A stretch of DNA of 44,109 nt from an uncultured Lachnospiraceae bacterium (GCA_946624935.1 CAMOSN010000006.1:1-44109); one strand, 5' to 3'; shown: positions 25,182 through 34,016, counted from the stretch's first letter. Notes: generated by a model not told the origin, from the letters alone. Numbers and translations: made by a program.

Positions 25182-26651
25182 TCAGCTGATTTTCGGAAAG
25201 AGTTCCTTCACGGTCGGATAGATCTGACGGAACTGCTCATAACGGGCATTGTATTTTTCAACCAGCTCCGGATCGGGATCCACCGTATCCACCACACGGA
25301 CGATCGCAGCTGCCGCACTCTCCACATCGGGATACGCGCCGCAGGCAACCATGGCCAGCATTGCGCCGCCCATGGAGGGGCCTTCCTCACTCTCCGTCAC
25401 ATCCACACTGATTCCGAGTACATTGGCAATGATCTTCTTCCACAGCGGGCTCTTGGCGCCGCCGCCGCTGATCTTTGTGCGGCTGATCGACACACCGAGA
25501 GACTTGGCTACCTCAAAGGAATCGCGCAGTCCGAATGCAACGCCCTCCAGCACTGCCTGCGTCATGTCGGCGCGGGTGGTGTCCATGGTCATGCCGATGA
25601 ATGTGCCGCGGGCCGCCGGATCATTGTGCGGAGACCGCTCGCCCATCAGGTACGGCAGAAAATACACATGGTTCTCGCCCAGCTTTTCGATAGCCTTCTG
25701 CTCTCCGGCATAATCCTTCGTGCCGACGATCTCATCCATCCACCACTTGTTACAGGAAGCGGCGCTGAGCATGCAGCCCATCAGATGGTAATGCCCGTCC
25801 GCGTGTGCGAAGGCATGCAGCGCATTGTATTTGTCCACCCCGAACTTGTCGGAGGCGATGAAAATCGTTCCGCTCGTCCCCAGGGAAATATTGCAGCGTC
25901 CGTCGCCTACGGTGCCTGTGCCGACTGCCGCGGCTGCATTATCGCCGGCACCTGCCGCTACCTTTACCTCATGGGAAATGCCCAGCGCATCCGCGATCTC
26001 CGCTTTCACGCATCCGACCGCCTCGTAGCTTTCAAACACCTGTGCGAGCTGCTCACGCTTCACACTGCAGATGTCCATCATCTCCCGGGACCAGGTGCGG
26101 TTCTTGACATCCAGCAAAAGCATGCCGGAAGCATCCGATACATCCGTGCAGAACACACCGGTCAGACGATAAGCAAGATAATCCTTCGGAAGCATGATCT
26201 TACAGATCCGTGCAAAATTCTCCGGCTCATTTTCCTTTACCCAGAGGATCTTCGGTGCCGTGAAGCCGGCAAAAGCGATGTTTGCGGTGTAGCGCGAAAG
26301 ATTTTCCCTGCCGATCACATTGTTCAGATAATCCGTCTCCTTTGCGGTTCTTCCGTCGTTCCAGAGAATCGCAGGACGGATCACCTGATCGTTCTCATCC
26401 AGAATCACCAGACCATGCATCTGACCGCCAAAGCTGATTCCGGCCACCTGCGAACGGTCACAGTCCTCCAGAAGCTCCTTCAGTCCGGCAATGGACTGCT
26501 CATACCAGTCCTCCGGATTCTGCTCCGACCAGCCCGGATGCGGAAAATACAGCGGATACTCTTTGGACACGATTTTATGGATTTTTCCGGTCTCGTCCAT
26601 CATGAGCAGCTTCACAGCAGATGTTCCGAGATCAATCCCTATATAAAGCAT
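25182..26651 (-). CDS. xylB: Xylulokinase (FGGY family)
   Basis: 489 residues. FGGY signatures: IGIDLGTSAVKLLMMD at the N-terminus, GISFGGQMHGLV (the MHG sugar contact), ILWNDGR, and AAGAGDNAAAAVG with catalytic Asp237. The C-terminal signature GVAFGLRDSFEVAKSLG and SGGGAKSPLW are present. The sequence is close to E. coli XylB at the N-terminus (YIGIDLGTS, PHPGWSEQ, RPAILWNDGR). It phosphorylates D-xylulose (or another ketopentose) at C5 with ATP. It is the first gene of the operon, with AAGGAGAG before the ATG. Confidence 0.93.
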   Translation of the reverse strand: MLYIGIDLGTSAVKLLMMDETGKIHKIVSKEYPLYFPHPGWSEQNPEDWYEQSIAGLKELLEDCDRSQVAGISFGGQMHGLVILDENDQVIRPAILWNDGRTAKETDYLNNVIGRENLSRYTANIAFAGFTAPKILWVKENEPENFARICKIMLPKDYLAYRLTGVFCTDVSDASGMLLLDVKNRTWSREMMDICSVKREQLAQVFESYEAVGCVKAEIADALGISHEVKVAAGAGDNAAAAVGTGTVGDGRCNISLGTSGTIFIASDKFGVDKYNALHAFAHADGHYHLMGCMLSAASCNKWWMDEIVGTKDYAGEQKAIEKLGENHVYFLPYLMGERSPHNDPAARGTFIGMTMDTTRADMTQAVLEGVAFGLRDSFEVAKSLGVSISRTKISGGGAKSPLWKKIIANVLGISVDVTESEEGPSMGGAMLAMVACGAYPDVESAAAAIVRVVDTVDPDPELVEKYNARYEQFRQIYPTVKELFPKIS

Positions 26652-26695
26652 GTTCTCTCTCCTTTCTTACGACTTCAAACCGGCCTCTGACCACA

Positions 26696-26724
26696 ATTTT
26701 ATGGCAGCTGCAGGGTTTTTTCAA
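26696..26724 (-). promoter_or_regulatory. Promoter of the sugar operon (xylB onward)
   Basis: On minus, TTGAAA, 17 bases, TAAAAT, 45 bases before the xylB start. The spacer contains CTGCAG. Confidence 0.65.
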
Positions 26725-26749
26725 CAAGCTATTTTTGCTATCTTCCTGT

Positions 26750-26769
26750 AAAAAACAGCGCTGTTTTTT
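26750..26769. terminator. Bidirectional palindrome after the lipid kinase gene
   Basis: Exact 20-base palindrome: six A, CAGCGCTG, six T. It lies 28 bases after the lipid-kinase stop, with T-runs in either direction. It could terminate that transcript, though its stem is A+T-rich; an operator for the xylB promoter next to it is the alternative. Confidence 0.55.
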
Positions 26770-26797
26770 CGCTCTTCCCGCAATCATAAGCGCTGCA

Positions 26798-27742
26798 TTA
26801 TTCCCGTTCGAACGCCTGGCGTACCTGCTCATCCTCCTCAAGCTCCTGCGGCTGTGAGCCTAAAATGATCGGCAGCGCCTTGGGCAGATTGTCCAGCACG
26901 GTGATCTTGTAGCTTCCCCCGAATTCCCCGTCGGTCGTCCAGGGAATCTCCTCATCGGAATAGAATTCGACGTGCGAGGTCTTGAAGGTGATCACATTCG
27001 GATCATCCACATGATTGAGCAGCGCGTTCACGATCGCCGGCCATTCCAGCAGATTTTCCGGATCCCGGATCAGCGTCACTTCAAACAGCCCATCGTTGAG
27101 TGTCACATGGGTGCCGGTGATCCCCTTAAAGCCGCCCACGGAATTGGAATTGGTGATCATCCCATAGAGAAACTTTCCTTCCCCGCTGCGTTCCCGGCTT
27201 TCATAGCGCAGCTTCCAGTTTTTGATTGCCGGAAGACTCTTCATCCCCTCCAGCACATAGGCAAGATGTCCCAGAGCGTTCTTGCTGTCCTGGCTGGTGG
27301 AATAGGAAACCTCCGTAAAGGCTCCGAAGGCCGCCACATAGATAAAGTATTCATCGTTGAGCCTGCCCACGTCACAGGAGAAGAGCCTGCCGTCCGCGAT
27401 GGACGCGGCTGCGTCGGACATCTGCTTCGGAATGCCCAGGCTTCCGGCGAAATCGTTGGTGCTCCCGGCCGGAATATAGCCCACCGGCATCCGAAAGCCG
27501 CCGCGCATCATACCGTCGACCACCTCATCGAGCGTTCCGTCCCCTCCACTGCACACCACCAGATCGTACTTACGGCCTTCCAGGCGCATCGTTTCGGCAG
27601 CATCTCTCGCCCGCAGCGTCGGATGCACCGTAATGTCCATGTCATGCCGGGCAAACTCCTCAAGAATGTAGGAGAGCATCGTCCGCACCGTGCCTTTTCC
27701 GGCACGGGGGTTATAAATAAACAGCATTTTCTTCCTTGCCAT
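26798..27742 (-). CDS. Diacylglycerol/lipid kinase family protein (DgkB/YegS-like)
   Basis: 314 residues. DAGK catalytic domain: FIYNPRAGKG near the N-terminus, nucleotide motif SGGDGTLDEVVDG (66-78), and PAGSTNDFAGSLGIP. The C-terminal beta domain has TNSNSVGGFKG and ends in an acidic tail. The family phosphorylates diacylglycerol or related lipids with ATP at the membrane; the exact lipid cannot be told. GGAGTAGG precedes the ATG. It is followed by the palindrome at 26750 and preceded by mgtE on the same strand with 108 bases between. Confidence 0.9.
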   Translation of the reverse strand: MARKKMLFIYNPRAGKGTVRTMLSYILEEFARHDMDITVHPTLRARDAAETMRLEGRKYDLVVCSGGDGTLDEVVDGMMRGGFRMPVGYIPAGSTNDFAGSLGIPKQMSDAAASIADGRLFSCDVGRLNDEYFIYVAAFGAFTEVSYSTSQDSKNALGHLAYVLEGMKSLPAIKNWKLRYESRERSGEGKFLYGMITNSNSVGGFKGITGTHVTLNDGLFEVTLIRDPENLLEWPAIVNALLNHVDDPNVITFKTSHVEFYSDEEIPWTTDGEFGGSYKITVLDNLPKALPIILGSQPQELEEDEQVRQAFERE

Positions 27743-27850
27743 TTGCCTACTCCAGTCTATATCAAAATGTCATGATGTGTCCCGCGCTGCAGGCTTTCCT
27801 CGAAGTCATGCCAGTTTTTTTCTGCCGGATTCCCTGCATGGAAAGCTTCG

Positions 27851-29209
27851 TCAGGCTGTCAGATGCAGCAGCCTGGATGCGAGGGTAAAATAGATCACCA
27901 TCGAACAGGCATCCACGATCGTTGTGAGCATCGGAGATGCCATCAAAGCCGGATCGAGCTTAAGCGCCTTCGCTGCCATCGGCAGAATCGCCCCCAGCGT
28001 TTTGGCCAGCATGATGGTCAGGAACATACTGACCGCCACAAGAGCGCAGATCATCGTATGCCCCGGATACTGGATCAGCAGCCGGACGAAATTGATTCCC
28101 GCCAGCACCAGCCCGCAGATCAGGCCGACCCGCAGCTCCTTCCAGATGACCCGCAGAATATCCGCCGGTTCGATCTCATCCACGGCGAGACCACGAATGA
28201 TCAGCGTGCTCGCCTGCGAACCCGAATTGCCGCCCGTATCCATCAATGTCGGAATAAACGTCACCAGCAGCGGAACCGCCGCAAACGCCGTCTCGTAATG
28301 ATTGAGGATAAAGCCGCTCACCATACTGGAAAGCATCAGGACCAGCAGCCATGGGATACGGTTCCAGGCCAGCGAAAATACGCTGGTCTTGAGGTATTCC
28401 TTCTCACTGGGCGCCATAGCAGCCATCTTCTGGAAGTCCTCGGTGGCCTCCTGCTCCATGACGTCCACGATATCATCGACCGTGACGATGCCCACAAGGC
28501 GTTCCTCCCGGTCCACCACCGGCAGTGCCAGCAGATCGTATTTACTGAAGGTCGCGGCGACCTCCTCCTGGTCGTCCGTGGTGTGTGCACTGATAATGTT
28601 GTCATCCATGATGTCCTCGACGATCGTCTCGTAAGGATTCATCAGAAGATCCTTCAGCGTCACCACCCCCAGCAGCTTTCTAGAGGGCGTGATCACATAA
28701 CAGGTGTAGATCGTCTCCTTGTCCACACCGTTCTTACGGATGTAGGCAAAGGATTCCTCAACCGTCATCGACGGACGCAGCGCCACGTACTCCGCGGTCA
28801 TGATCGAGCCGGCGCTGTTATCGGGATACTGCAGATACTGGTTGATCAGGCTGCGCGTCGCCGGCGTGGCCGCCTTCAGAATACGCTTCACCACCGAAGC
28901 AGGAAGCTCCTCCACCATATCGACCGCATCATCGATGGCCAGATCCTCAATGATCTGATGCAGCTCGCGGTCCTCTATACTGTTGATGATCGTGCGCTGC
29001 TGTTCGATTTCCAGACACGCAAAAACCTCCGAAGACAGATCCTTCGGAAGGAGACGGAATATCACCAGCGTGATCTCAGGAGAGAGTTCTCCGATCAGGT
29101 CGGCAATATCCACTTCATTCATATCGCACAGTTCTTCTTTCAGGCGCTTGAACTGCTTTTTTTCTATGAGGTCGTACAGGCCGTTTCTTTCTTCATCGGT
29201 CATCGCCAT
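27851..29209 (-). CDS. mgtE: Magnesium transporter MgtE
   Basis: 452 residues. The start is ATG 29209 with AGGAGG seven bases upstream; the open frame continues upstream without a site. Layout: MgtE_N helical domain (about 5-115, ELSPEITLVIFRLLPKD), two CBS domains (about 120-250, NSAGSIMTAEYVALRPSMTV and IVTVDDIVDVMEQEAT), then five helices (about 270-452) with TFIPTLMDTGGNSGSQAST, the MgtE pore motif. It imports Mg2+, gated by Mg2+ binding to the N and CBS domains. The leader from its promoter is about 70 bases, too short for an M-box. Confidence 0.95.
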   Translation of the reverse strand: MAMTDEERNGLYDLIEKKQFKRLKEELCDMNEVDIADLIGELSPEITLVIFRLLPKDLSSEVFACLEIEQQRTIINSIEDRELHQIIEDLAIDDAVDMVEELPASVVKRILKAATPATRSLINQYLQYPDNSAGSIMTAEYVALRPSMTVEESFAYIRKNGVDKETIYTCYVITPSRKLLGVVTLKDLLMNPYETIVEDIMDDNIISAHTTDDQEEVAATFSKYDLLALPVVDREERLVGIVTVDDIVDVMEQEATEDFQKMAAMAPSEKEYLKTSVFSLAWNRIPWLLVLMLSSMVSGFILNHYETAFAAVPLLVTFIPTLMDTGGNSGSQASTLIIRGLAVDEIEPADILRVIWKELRVGLICGLVLAGINFVRLLIQYPGHTMICALVAVSMFLTIMLAKTLGAILPMAAKALKLDPALMASPMLTTIVDACSMVIYFTLASRLLHLTA

Positions 29210-29284
29210 GATCCTGCCTCCTCTTCTGTGTTTTTCATTTCGGACTGCACGGTACACGATGCCCAGCAAAATCCTCTGCATGCT

Positions 29285-29313
29285 ATTTTACGCGTTTTCA
29301 GAGGGCACGTCAA
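29285..29313 (-). promoter_or_regulatory. Promoter of mgtE
   Basis: On minus, TTGACG, 17 bases, TAAAAT, 76 bases before the ATG. Confidence 0.72.
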
Positions 29314-29388
29314 CCTTCGCGGCATCGTCCGGCAGAGCACCCTGTTTTGTATAATGCGCGTAAATGTATACTTTATAGTAAATACATG

Positions 29389-29412
29389 GCCGCCGGAATC
29401 TTCCGGCGGCCC
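29389..29412. repeat. Perfect inverted repeat downstream of the radical SAM gene
   Basis: Eleven-base arms GGCCGCCGGAA and TTCCGGCGGCC around TC, 28 bases after the radical SAM stop. It is a very stable G+C hairpin, but without a T-run on minus (ATGTATTTAC follows). Probably the 3' end of the radical SAM transcript. Confidence 0.65.
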
Positions 29413-29440
29413 GTATATCCATGTAAGAGGAACATGTCCT

Positions 29441-30898
29441 TCACTCGGCATGCTGGAACGCCGCGAGCTCAGGATGCTCCCGTTTCTCTTTGGTATAGTT
29501 TTCGTAGGTCGGCTTTTTGTGCTTCTGGTGTGCCCAGATCTCATCGGCCACGGGGCCCCAGTTCTTCGCGTAATCATCGCATTTGTCACACAGATGATCC
29601 ACGGTTTCCTCGGACTCGTCGTTGGTCTGATGGGCGCCGGTCTCCTTCACCATTTTGCGCAGAAGCTCGGGATTTTCGAGCATCGGGCATGGCCGCAGGT
29701 GATTGCGGTTGAAGGGCTGTCCCTCATGATAGGCCATGAACAGCGGGCTCTGCAGCATTTCGAGAATGGAATTCTCGTGAATGTTGGTGTTGGAGAAGTG
29801 GATGAACACACAGGGTTCGGCATCTCCGTTTGCGTTGATGTGGAAGTAGTTGCGGCCGCCGGCGATGCAGCCGCCCACATATTCGCCGTCATTCTGGAAG
29901 TCCATCGGATAGAAACCGATGTTGCACTCGGAGGAACGGATGTAACGGATCTTCTCGATCATCGCTCTGCGCTGCTCCACGGTGGGCATGAGGGAGGGAA
30001 CGGCATTGCTCCCGACCGGCATGTAGTGGAAGAAGAAGCCGTAGCGCGCGCCCTTGTCGGCGATGAAGCGGATGAAATCAAGATCGGTGACAGCTTCAAC
30101 GTTGGCACTGGTGTAGCAGATGGACGTGCCGAAAATGATTCCGTACTTGCGGAACAGCTCCATGGCGTTCATCACGGCATTGTAGTGCCCCTCGCCGCGT
30201 CTCGCATCGTTGGTCTGCGGTGTCCCTTCGATGGAAAGCTGGAACATCAGGTTGCCCAGACGCACGACCTCCTGACAGAATTCGTCATCGATGAGAGTGG
30301 AGTTGGTGTACAGTGCAAAAACGCAGTCATTGTGCTTTTCCGCCAGGCGAAGTATATCTTTCTTGCGCACCATCGGCTCACCGCCAGTCATCATGTACAG
30401 ATACACGCCGAGTTCCTTGCCCTGCGTGACGATCTTGTCCATCATCTCGAAGGACAGATTGCTCTTGTGACCATAGGTGCCGGACCAGCAGCCCTCGCAG
30501 TGCATGTTGCAGGCATTGGTCGGGTCAAACAGAATCAGCCAGGGGATGTTGCAGTTATATTTTTCCCGGTTGGCGCGGATGGTTTTCGTGCCGCGCAGAA
30601 ATGCTTCGTACCCGAGGTTGAGCATGAGCATTTTGATGATGTGCGGGTTCGTCTCGCTCATGATGCGGTCAATGAAATTGAACCAGCGGTTTTCCGGATC
30701 CCGAATGGCCGCTCTGACCTTATCGAGCGTTTCGGGTGTTGCTGCTTTTCCATAGAATTTGCCGGCTGCATCCACGATTTTCAGATATACGTCTCTTCTG
30801 TTCTCCGCCTGGTCCAGGTGCTTCAGAAAACCATCCACCAGCACTGTGAACACCTGACGTTCTGCAGCGTGTGTCAGATTCTTTACCGATAAATCCAT
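29441..30898 (-). CDS. Radical SAM protein of unknown function
   Basis: 485 residues. The start is ATG 30898 (MDLSVKN) with AGGGGG seven bases upstream. The radical SAM cluster motif is Cys130-x3-Cys134-x2-Cys137 (CNMHCEGCW), followed by MMTGGEPMV and FQLSIEG. About 110 residues of helical N-terminal extension (KIVDAAGKFYGK, RWFNFIDRIM) precede the barrel. Further cysteines (GGCIAGGRNYFHINANGD, EPCVF, RPCPM, LCDKCDDY) could hold an auxiliary cluster, as in SPASM proteins. It is a conserved clostridial type to my recollection, but the substrate is unknown. It stands upstream of mgtE, behind its own A+T-rich leader. Confidence 0.82.
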   Translation of the reverse strand: MDLSVKNLTHAAERQVFTVLVDGFLKHLDQAENRRDVYLKIVDAAGKFYGKAATPETLDKVRAAIRDPENRWFNFIDRIMSETNPHIIKMLMLNLGYEAFLRGTKTIRANREKYNCNIPWLILFDPTNACNMHCEGCWSGTYGHKSNLSFEMMDKIVTQGKELGVYLYMMTGGEPMVRKKDILRLAEKHNDCVFALYTNSTLIDDEFCQEVVRLGNLMFQLSIEGTPQTNDARRGEGHYNAVMNAMELFRKYGIIFGTSICYTSANVEAVTDLDFIRFIADKGARYGFFFHYMPVGSNAVPSLMPTVEQRRAMIEKIRYIRSSECNIGFYPMDFQNDGEYVGGCIAGGRNYFHINANGDAEPCVFIHFSNTNIHENSILEMLQSPLFMAYHEGQPFNRNHLRPCPMLENPELLRKMVKETGAHQTNDESEETVDHLCDKCDDYAKNWGPVADEIWAHQKHKKPTYENYTKEKREHPELAAFQHAE

Positions 30899-31210
30899 TC
30901 CTCTTCCCCCTACCTTGTGATATGTAACCAAATTAAGAAAAATACTGCATGTAAGTATAATACGGTTTCAAGAAATTATAATAATGATTTATCCTAACCA
31001 CTGTATTTTAAAAAAGCAAAATACATATTATTGCGTTTGTCGCTTTGTGAACGACATCTGTTCGGATATGTCATTTTTGTTAAAACACCCCTACCCGGAC
31101 TACGCATCCATCCTCCTCGCGCCTCCGCCGGCTGAGGTCGATCTCTGTCAGCCTGCACCGACTCTGTTTGATCCGCCGGGTCTTTTATGGATTAACAGGC
31201 GCTGCCGCCT
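30899..31210. other. Gap without a gene between radical SAM start and aroD stop
   Basis: 312 bases. The left part (30930-31080) is A+T-rich and should hold the radical SAM promoter; a TATTAT at about 30960 has no good -35, so I do not call it. The right part is the 3' flank of aroD. A weak stem (GACAT...ATGTC) with ATTTTTG on plus occurs near 31052-31077. No RNA gene or other feature is clear. Confidence 0.5.
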
Positions 31211-32005
31211 TCATCTGACCTCGCATGCATGCGTCCACTGCAGGATGTCCGCCAGTTCGTTGCAGGGCAGCTGCCCGGGTGCTGAGGCTGCGCCGCAGGT
31301 TCCGAAGGTGATGGCGTTGCCGGTAAGGCTCCCGCTGATTCTGGTAAGGACCCCGAGCGGGCCCATCGCCATGGTAACACAGGGACGATCGCCGAGATGC
31401 TCTTCCATCTCCACTGCCACGCTCAGCAAGGTAAGCACATCCTGCCGGGTGCGGGGCATGACGGCGATCTTGGTGATATCCATCCCAAGCTCCTGCATTC
31501 TGCAAAGTCGGGAACGCATCTCCTGTGCGGAAGGTGTCCCTGAAAAGTCGTGGCTGGAACCGATGACTGCCGTTCCCAGAAGATGCAGCTCCCCGACAAG
31601 CACCTGCGCATTGCCGGCTGCAGTAAACAGCTCTACATCCACCAGATCAACGACGCAGCTTGCCGCTGCGCCAAGAAGCAGATCGCGATATTTCGGTCCG
31701 CTGCAGCAGCCCTCTCCTCCTTCGTTTTTCGTTCGAAAGGTAAACAGCAGAGGCGTTTCCCCGATTGCCGCGCGGATACGCAGCAGGATGTCCTGCAGCG
31801 TTTTACGATCCGGGATCTCTTCAAACAGATCCGCCCGCCACTCGATCATGTCATAGGTGTGTCCTGCAAGGGATGCCAGTTCCGCATCGAGCAGCGGCAG
31901 CGTTTTCGCTGTCAGCGGAACGCAGATGCACGATCGACCGCCGCCGATCCGCAGTCCCCGGATATGTACTTCCTGTTTCTTCATAGTGTTAATATGTTCA
32001 TCCAT
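31211..32005 (-). CDS. aroD: 3-dehydroquinate dehydratase, type I
   Basis: 264 residues from ATG 32005 (MDEHINTMKK); ATG 31984 is an alternative, and neither has a strong site. Catalytic residues: Glu in IEWRADLFE, His152 (SSHDFSGTP) and Schiff-base Lys179 (ITKIAVMP). FTFRTKNEGG and TFGTCGAASAPGQLP complete the family pattern. It dehydrates 3-dehydroquinate to 3-dehydroshikimate in the shikimate pathway. It is divergent from aroE, which encodes the next step. Confidence 0.93.
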   Translation of the reverse strand: MDEHINTMKKQEVHIRGLRIGGGRSCICVPLTAKTLPLLDAELASLAGHTYDMIEWRADLFEEIPDRKTLQDILLRIRAAIGETPLLFTFRTKNEGGEGCCSGPKYRDLLLGAAASCVVDLVDVELFTAAGNAQVLVGELHLLGTAVIGSSHDFSGTPSAQEMRSRLCRMQELGMDITKIAVMPRTRQDVLTLLSVAVEMEEHLGDRPCVTMAMGPLGVLTRISGSLTGNAITFGTCGAASAPGQLPCNELADILQWTHACEVR

Positions 32006-32084
32006 CTTTCTGCCCGGATACGACTGTCCCCGGCTGCTTTTCGCAGCCTGTATTTCCCCGGGTTCGTTTCCTGTAACCTTGGAG

Positions 32085-32113
32085 AGTATACCAAAAAACC
32101 GCAGATACCGCAA
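32085..32113 (-). promoter_or_regulatory. Promoter of aroD
   Basis: On minus, TTGCGG, 17 bases, TATACT, 80 bases before the ATG. The leader contains a small GCTGC/GCAGC hairpin. Confidence 0.65.
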
Positions 32114-32238
32114 GCGATATGATCTCACGTTTGGACAACCGCATTTCATCCCTGCATTTTTGCAGTCGTATTTGTTCAATTGAATGTGGATTGTTTTTCA
32201 GCGTCATGATATGATAAATGCGTTTATTCCCGTTTTGC

Positions 32239-32267
32239 TCACCGGTTGGCGAGTATCACCGGTCGGC
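32239..32267 (+). promoter_or_regulatory. Direct repeat in the aroE leader
   Basis: TCACCGGTTGGC (32239-32250) and TCACCGGTCGGC (32256-32267), 17 bases apart, between a -10-like TATGAT (32210) and the AAGGAGG of aroE. It may be an operator or chance. The promoter of aroE is uncertain, since its -35 is poor. Confidence 0.4.
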
Positions 32268-32296
32268 AAAGCACTTTTTAAGGAGGTAATTACCAT

Positions 32297-33160
32297 ATGA
32301 TTTCCGGCACCACACGCCTCGGAGGCCTTCTGGGCTCTCCTGTATCGCACAGTCTTTCTCCCGCGATTCACAACGAAAGCTTCCGGGTCCTGGGACTGGA
32401 TTATGTGTATCTTTGCTTCGATATCGGAAAGGATACGCTCCCCGACGTCGTCCGTGCGTTTCGGGAGATGAATGTATTCGGCTTCAATCTTACCATGCCT
32501 GTGAAGGAAGCAGTCATGGCTCTGCTGGATGAGCTTACCCCCGCCGCTTCACTCATTCACGCCGTCAATACGGTGTGCAATGAAAACGGCCGGCTGACAG
32601 GCTACAATACCGACGGAATCGGCTTTATGCGTTCCGTGCGCGAAGCCGGTGCGGATCCGGCCGGGAAGGAAATGACCCTGATGGGATGCGGAGGCGCCGC
32701 ACAGGCGATCGCCTTTCAGGCGGCGCTGGACGGCACAAAGGAGCTGCATCTGGCCTGCCGTCGTTCCGCCTCCTGGGAGAAGGCCCGGGGAATCGTCGAC
32801 CGGATCAATGAAAAAACATCCTGCAAGGCGGATCTGACCGACCTGCGCGATGAGGCTGAAATGCGGCGCATCCTCGGACGCAGCATGCTGCTGGCCAACG
32901 CCACCAGTGCCGGGATGGGTGTCCATACAGAGGACACACCGCTGGCCTTCCCCCATCTTTTACACGAGGATCTGTATGTTACAGATGCCATCTACAACCC
33001 CCGCACCACACGGCTGATGCGGGAGGCCGCGCAGGCCGGCTGCCGCACCGCCAACGGACTGGGCATGTTCCTGTACCAGGCCGAGGCTGCCTTCCATATC
33101 TGGACCGGACAGGAGATGCCCGTGGAGCATATCCGCAGAAAATTCTTCGAAAACGCCTGA
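32297..33160 (+). CDS. aroE: Shikimate dehydrogenase
   Basis: 287 residues. Substrate site: GSPVSHSLSPAIHN, catalytic Lys70 in NLTMPVK and Asp106 in GYNTDGIGF. Nucleotide loop MGCGGAAQAI, then NATSAGMG and the end NGLGMFLYQAEAAFHIWTG. It reduces 3-dehydroshikimate to shikimate with NADPH. AAGGAGG is ten bases before the ATG. A terminator follows. With aroD it forms a divergent shikimate pair; no other aro genes are in the window. Confidence 0.94.
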   Translation: MISGTTRLGGLLGSPVSHSLSPAIHNESFRVLGLDYVYLCFDIGKDTLPDVVRAFREMNVFGFNLTMPVKEAVMALLDELTPAASLIHAVNTVCNENGRLTGYNTDGIGFMRSVREAGADPAGKEMTLMGCGGAAQAIAFQAALDGTKELHLACRRSASWEKARGIVDRINEKTSCKADLTDLRDEAEMRRILGRSMLLANATSAGMGVHTEDTPLAFPHLLHEDLYVTDAIYNPRTTRLMREAAQAGCRTANGLGMFLYQAEAAFHIWTGQEMPVEHIRRKFFENA

Positions 33161-33182
33161 AACGGAAGCACCGGAATCGAAA

Positions 33183-33233
33183 AGCGGGCCGGAGGGATAT
33201 TCCTTATATCTCTCCGACCCGCTCTTTCTTTTT
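33183..33233 (+). terminator. Intrinsic terminator of aroE
   Basis: Stem AGCGGG / CCCGCT continued by CGGAGGGATAT / ATATCTCTCCG with one mismatch each, loop TCCTT, then CTTTCTTTTT. It lies 22 bases after the stop. Confidence 0.85.
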
Positions 33234-33322
33234 AGAGTTCTGTCATTTTTTATAAGAGCATTCTCTCATTAATGGTTTCATGCTTTAAAAGTTTCTCCGG
33301 CTTTTTCCTGTAAAGCTTCCTT

Positions 33323-33356
33323 CTCCGGCAGTTTTCAATCTCCGGCAGTTTTCAAT
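33323..33356. repeat. Tandem 17-base direct repeat
   Basis: CTCCGGCAGTTTTCAAT twice in exact tandem, 22 bases downstream of the surface-protein remnant. Confidence 0.8.
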
Positions 33357-33377
33357 TGCCACTCTCCTGAGAACCTC

Positions 33378-33830
33378 TCAGCGCACGGTCACTTTCACGA
33401 CCTCGTGCTCTCCGTTCTGTCCGATGCAGTAGATTCTGCACGTTCCGGCAGCCTTCGCTGTGACCCTGCCGCTCTTCATCCCGACCTTTGCAACAGAAGG
33501 ATCAGTGGAAAGATAACGCACCTTTGTGTGCTTCTGCGCAAGCCCCGGAGCTGTCCTGTACTGACCAGCGTTTACGGTGCCGGTACCTCCGACGGACAGC
33601 TGCATCGATTTGCTCGTCTTCAGCACGACTTTGTCATAATTTCTGAATTCGAGCCGCGTTCCGGTAGCGGAATGAATGACCGGCGTGCGGCCGATCCGGA
33701 CCATCTTTCCGTTCTCATTCCTGCCATATGCAACCACATAAAACTTATAATATCGGTCTTCCTCTATCTTTTCCCCGTCGATTTTGCGAATCTTCTTTAC
33801 ACCGTTGATCGCATTTAGTGAAACGATTAG
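33378..33830 (-). pseudogene. C-terminal remnant of a surface protein with Ig-like domain
   Basis: About 150 readable residues. First a fibronectin-like strand YYKFYVVAYGRNENGKMV, then a Big_2/Ig-like domain ending VAKVGMKSGRVTAKAAGT and VKVTVR. This is the usual C-terminal end of clostridial secreted or wall proteins, but no signal peptide or N-terminal domains precede it. The open frame runs on to 33977 through the palindrome at 33865, where the residues look random (Pro/Ser-rich, a GTG as only start). I read it as the truncated end of a lost gene. Confidence 0.6.
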
Positions 33831-33864
33831 GGCAGGAACGCAGCTGAGATATGCGCCATACGTA

Positions 33865-33924
33865 AACTTAGTCCCCGAGGTAAGAGCGTTCAGTGCTATG
33901 CGCGAATGCCTCGGGGACTTAGTT
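33865..33924. repeat. 60-base palindromic element next to the remnant
   Basis: Outer arms AACTTAGTCCCCGAGG and CCTCGGGGACTTAGTT, 16 bases with one mismatch. The interior of 28 bases (TAAGAGCGTTCAGTGC, then TATGCGCGAATG) contains weaker complementarity. It has the look of a small non-autonomous mobile element (MITE- or REP-like) and sits at the point where the surface-protein homology ends. Confidence 0.65.
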
Positions 33925-34016
33925 GGAGTTGGGCGAGAGCTCAGCGGAGTGGGCCCGGGTTGAACGGTAATATTCACCGCCCCTGGGGTGCCTGCATGCC
34001 GTCCCTTTTAGAGATA

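Noticed and set aside
24492..26690. A 732-codon open frame on plus, opposite xylB and the DUF4867 gene
   Set aside because: Antisense shadow of firmly identified genes; no domain or start signal.
29210..29284. M-box Mg2+ riboswitch before mgtE
   Set aside because: The leader after the promoter is about 75 bases, too short for an M-box, and no conserved core is visible.
27863..30892. A 1009-codon open frame on plus, opposite mgtE and the radical SAM gene
   Set aside because: It mirrors two well-supported minus genes, is rich in His, Arg and Gln, has no recognisable domain or ribosome site, and arises from the codon bias of the opposite strand.
31157..31175. Half REP-like tip CTCTGTTTGA downstream of aroD
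   Set aside because: Only one ten-base arm matches, with no heart or opposite arm; likely chance.
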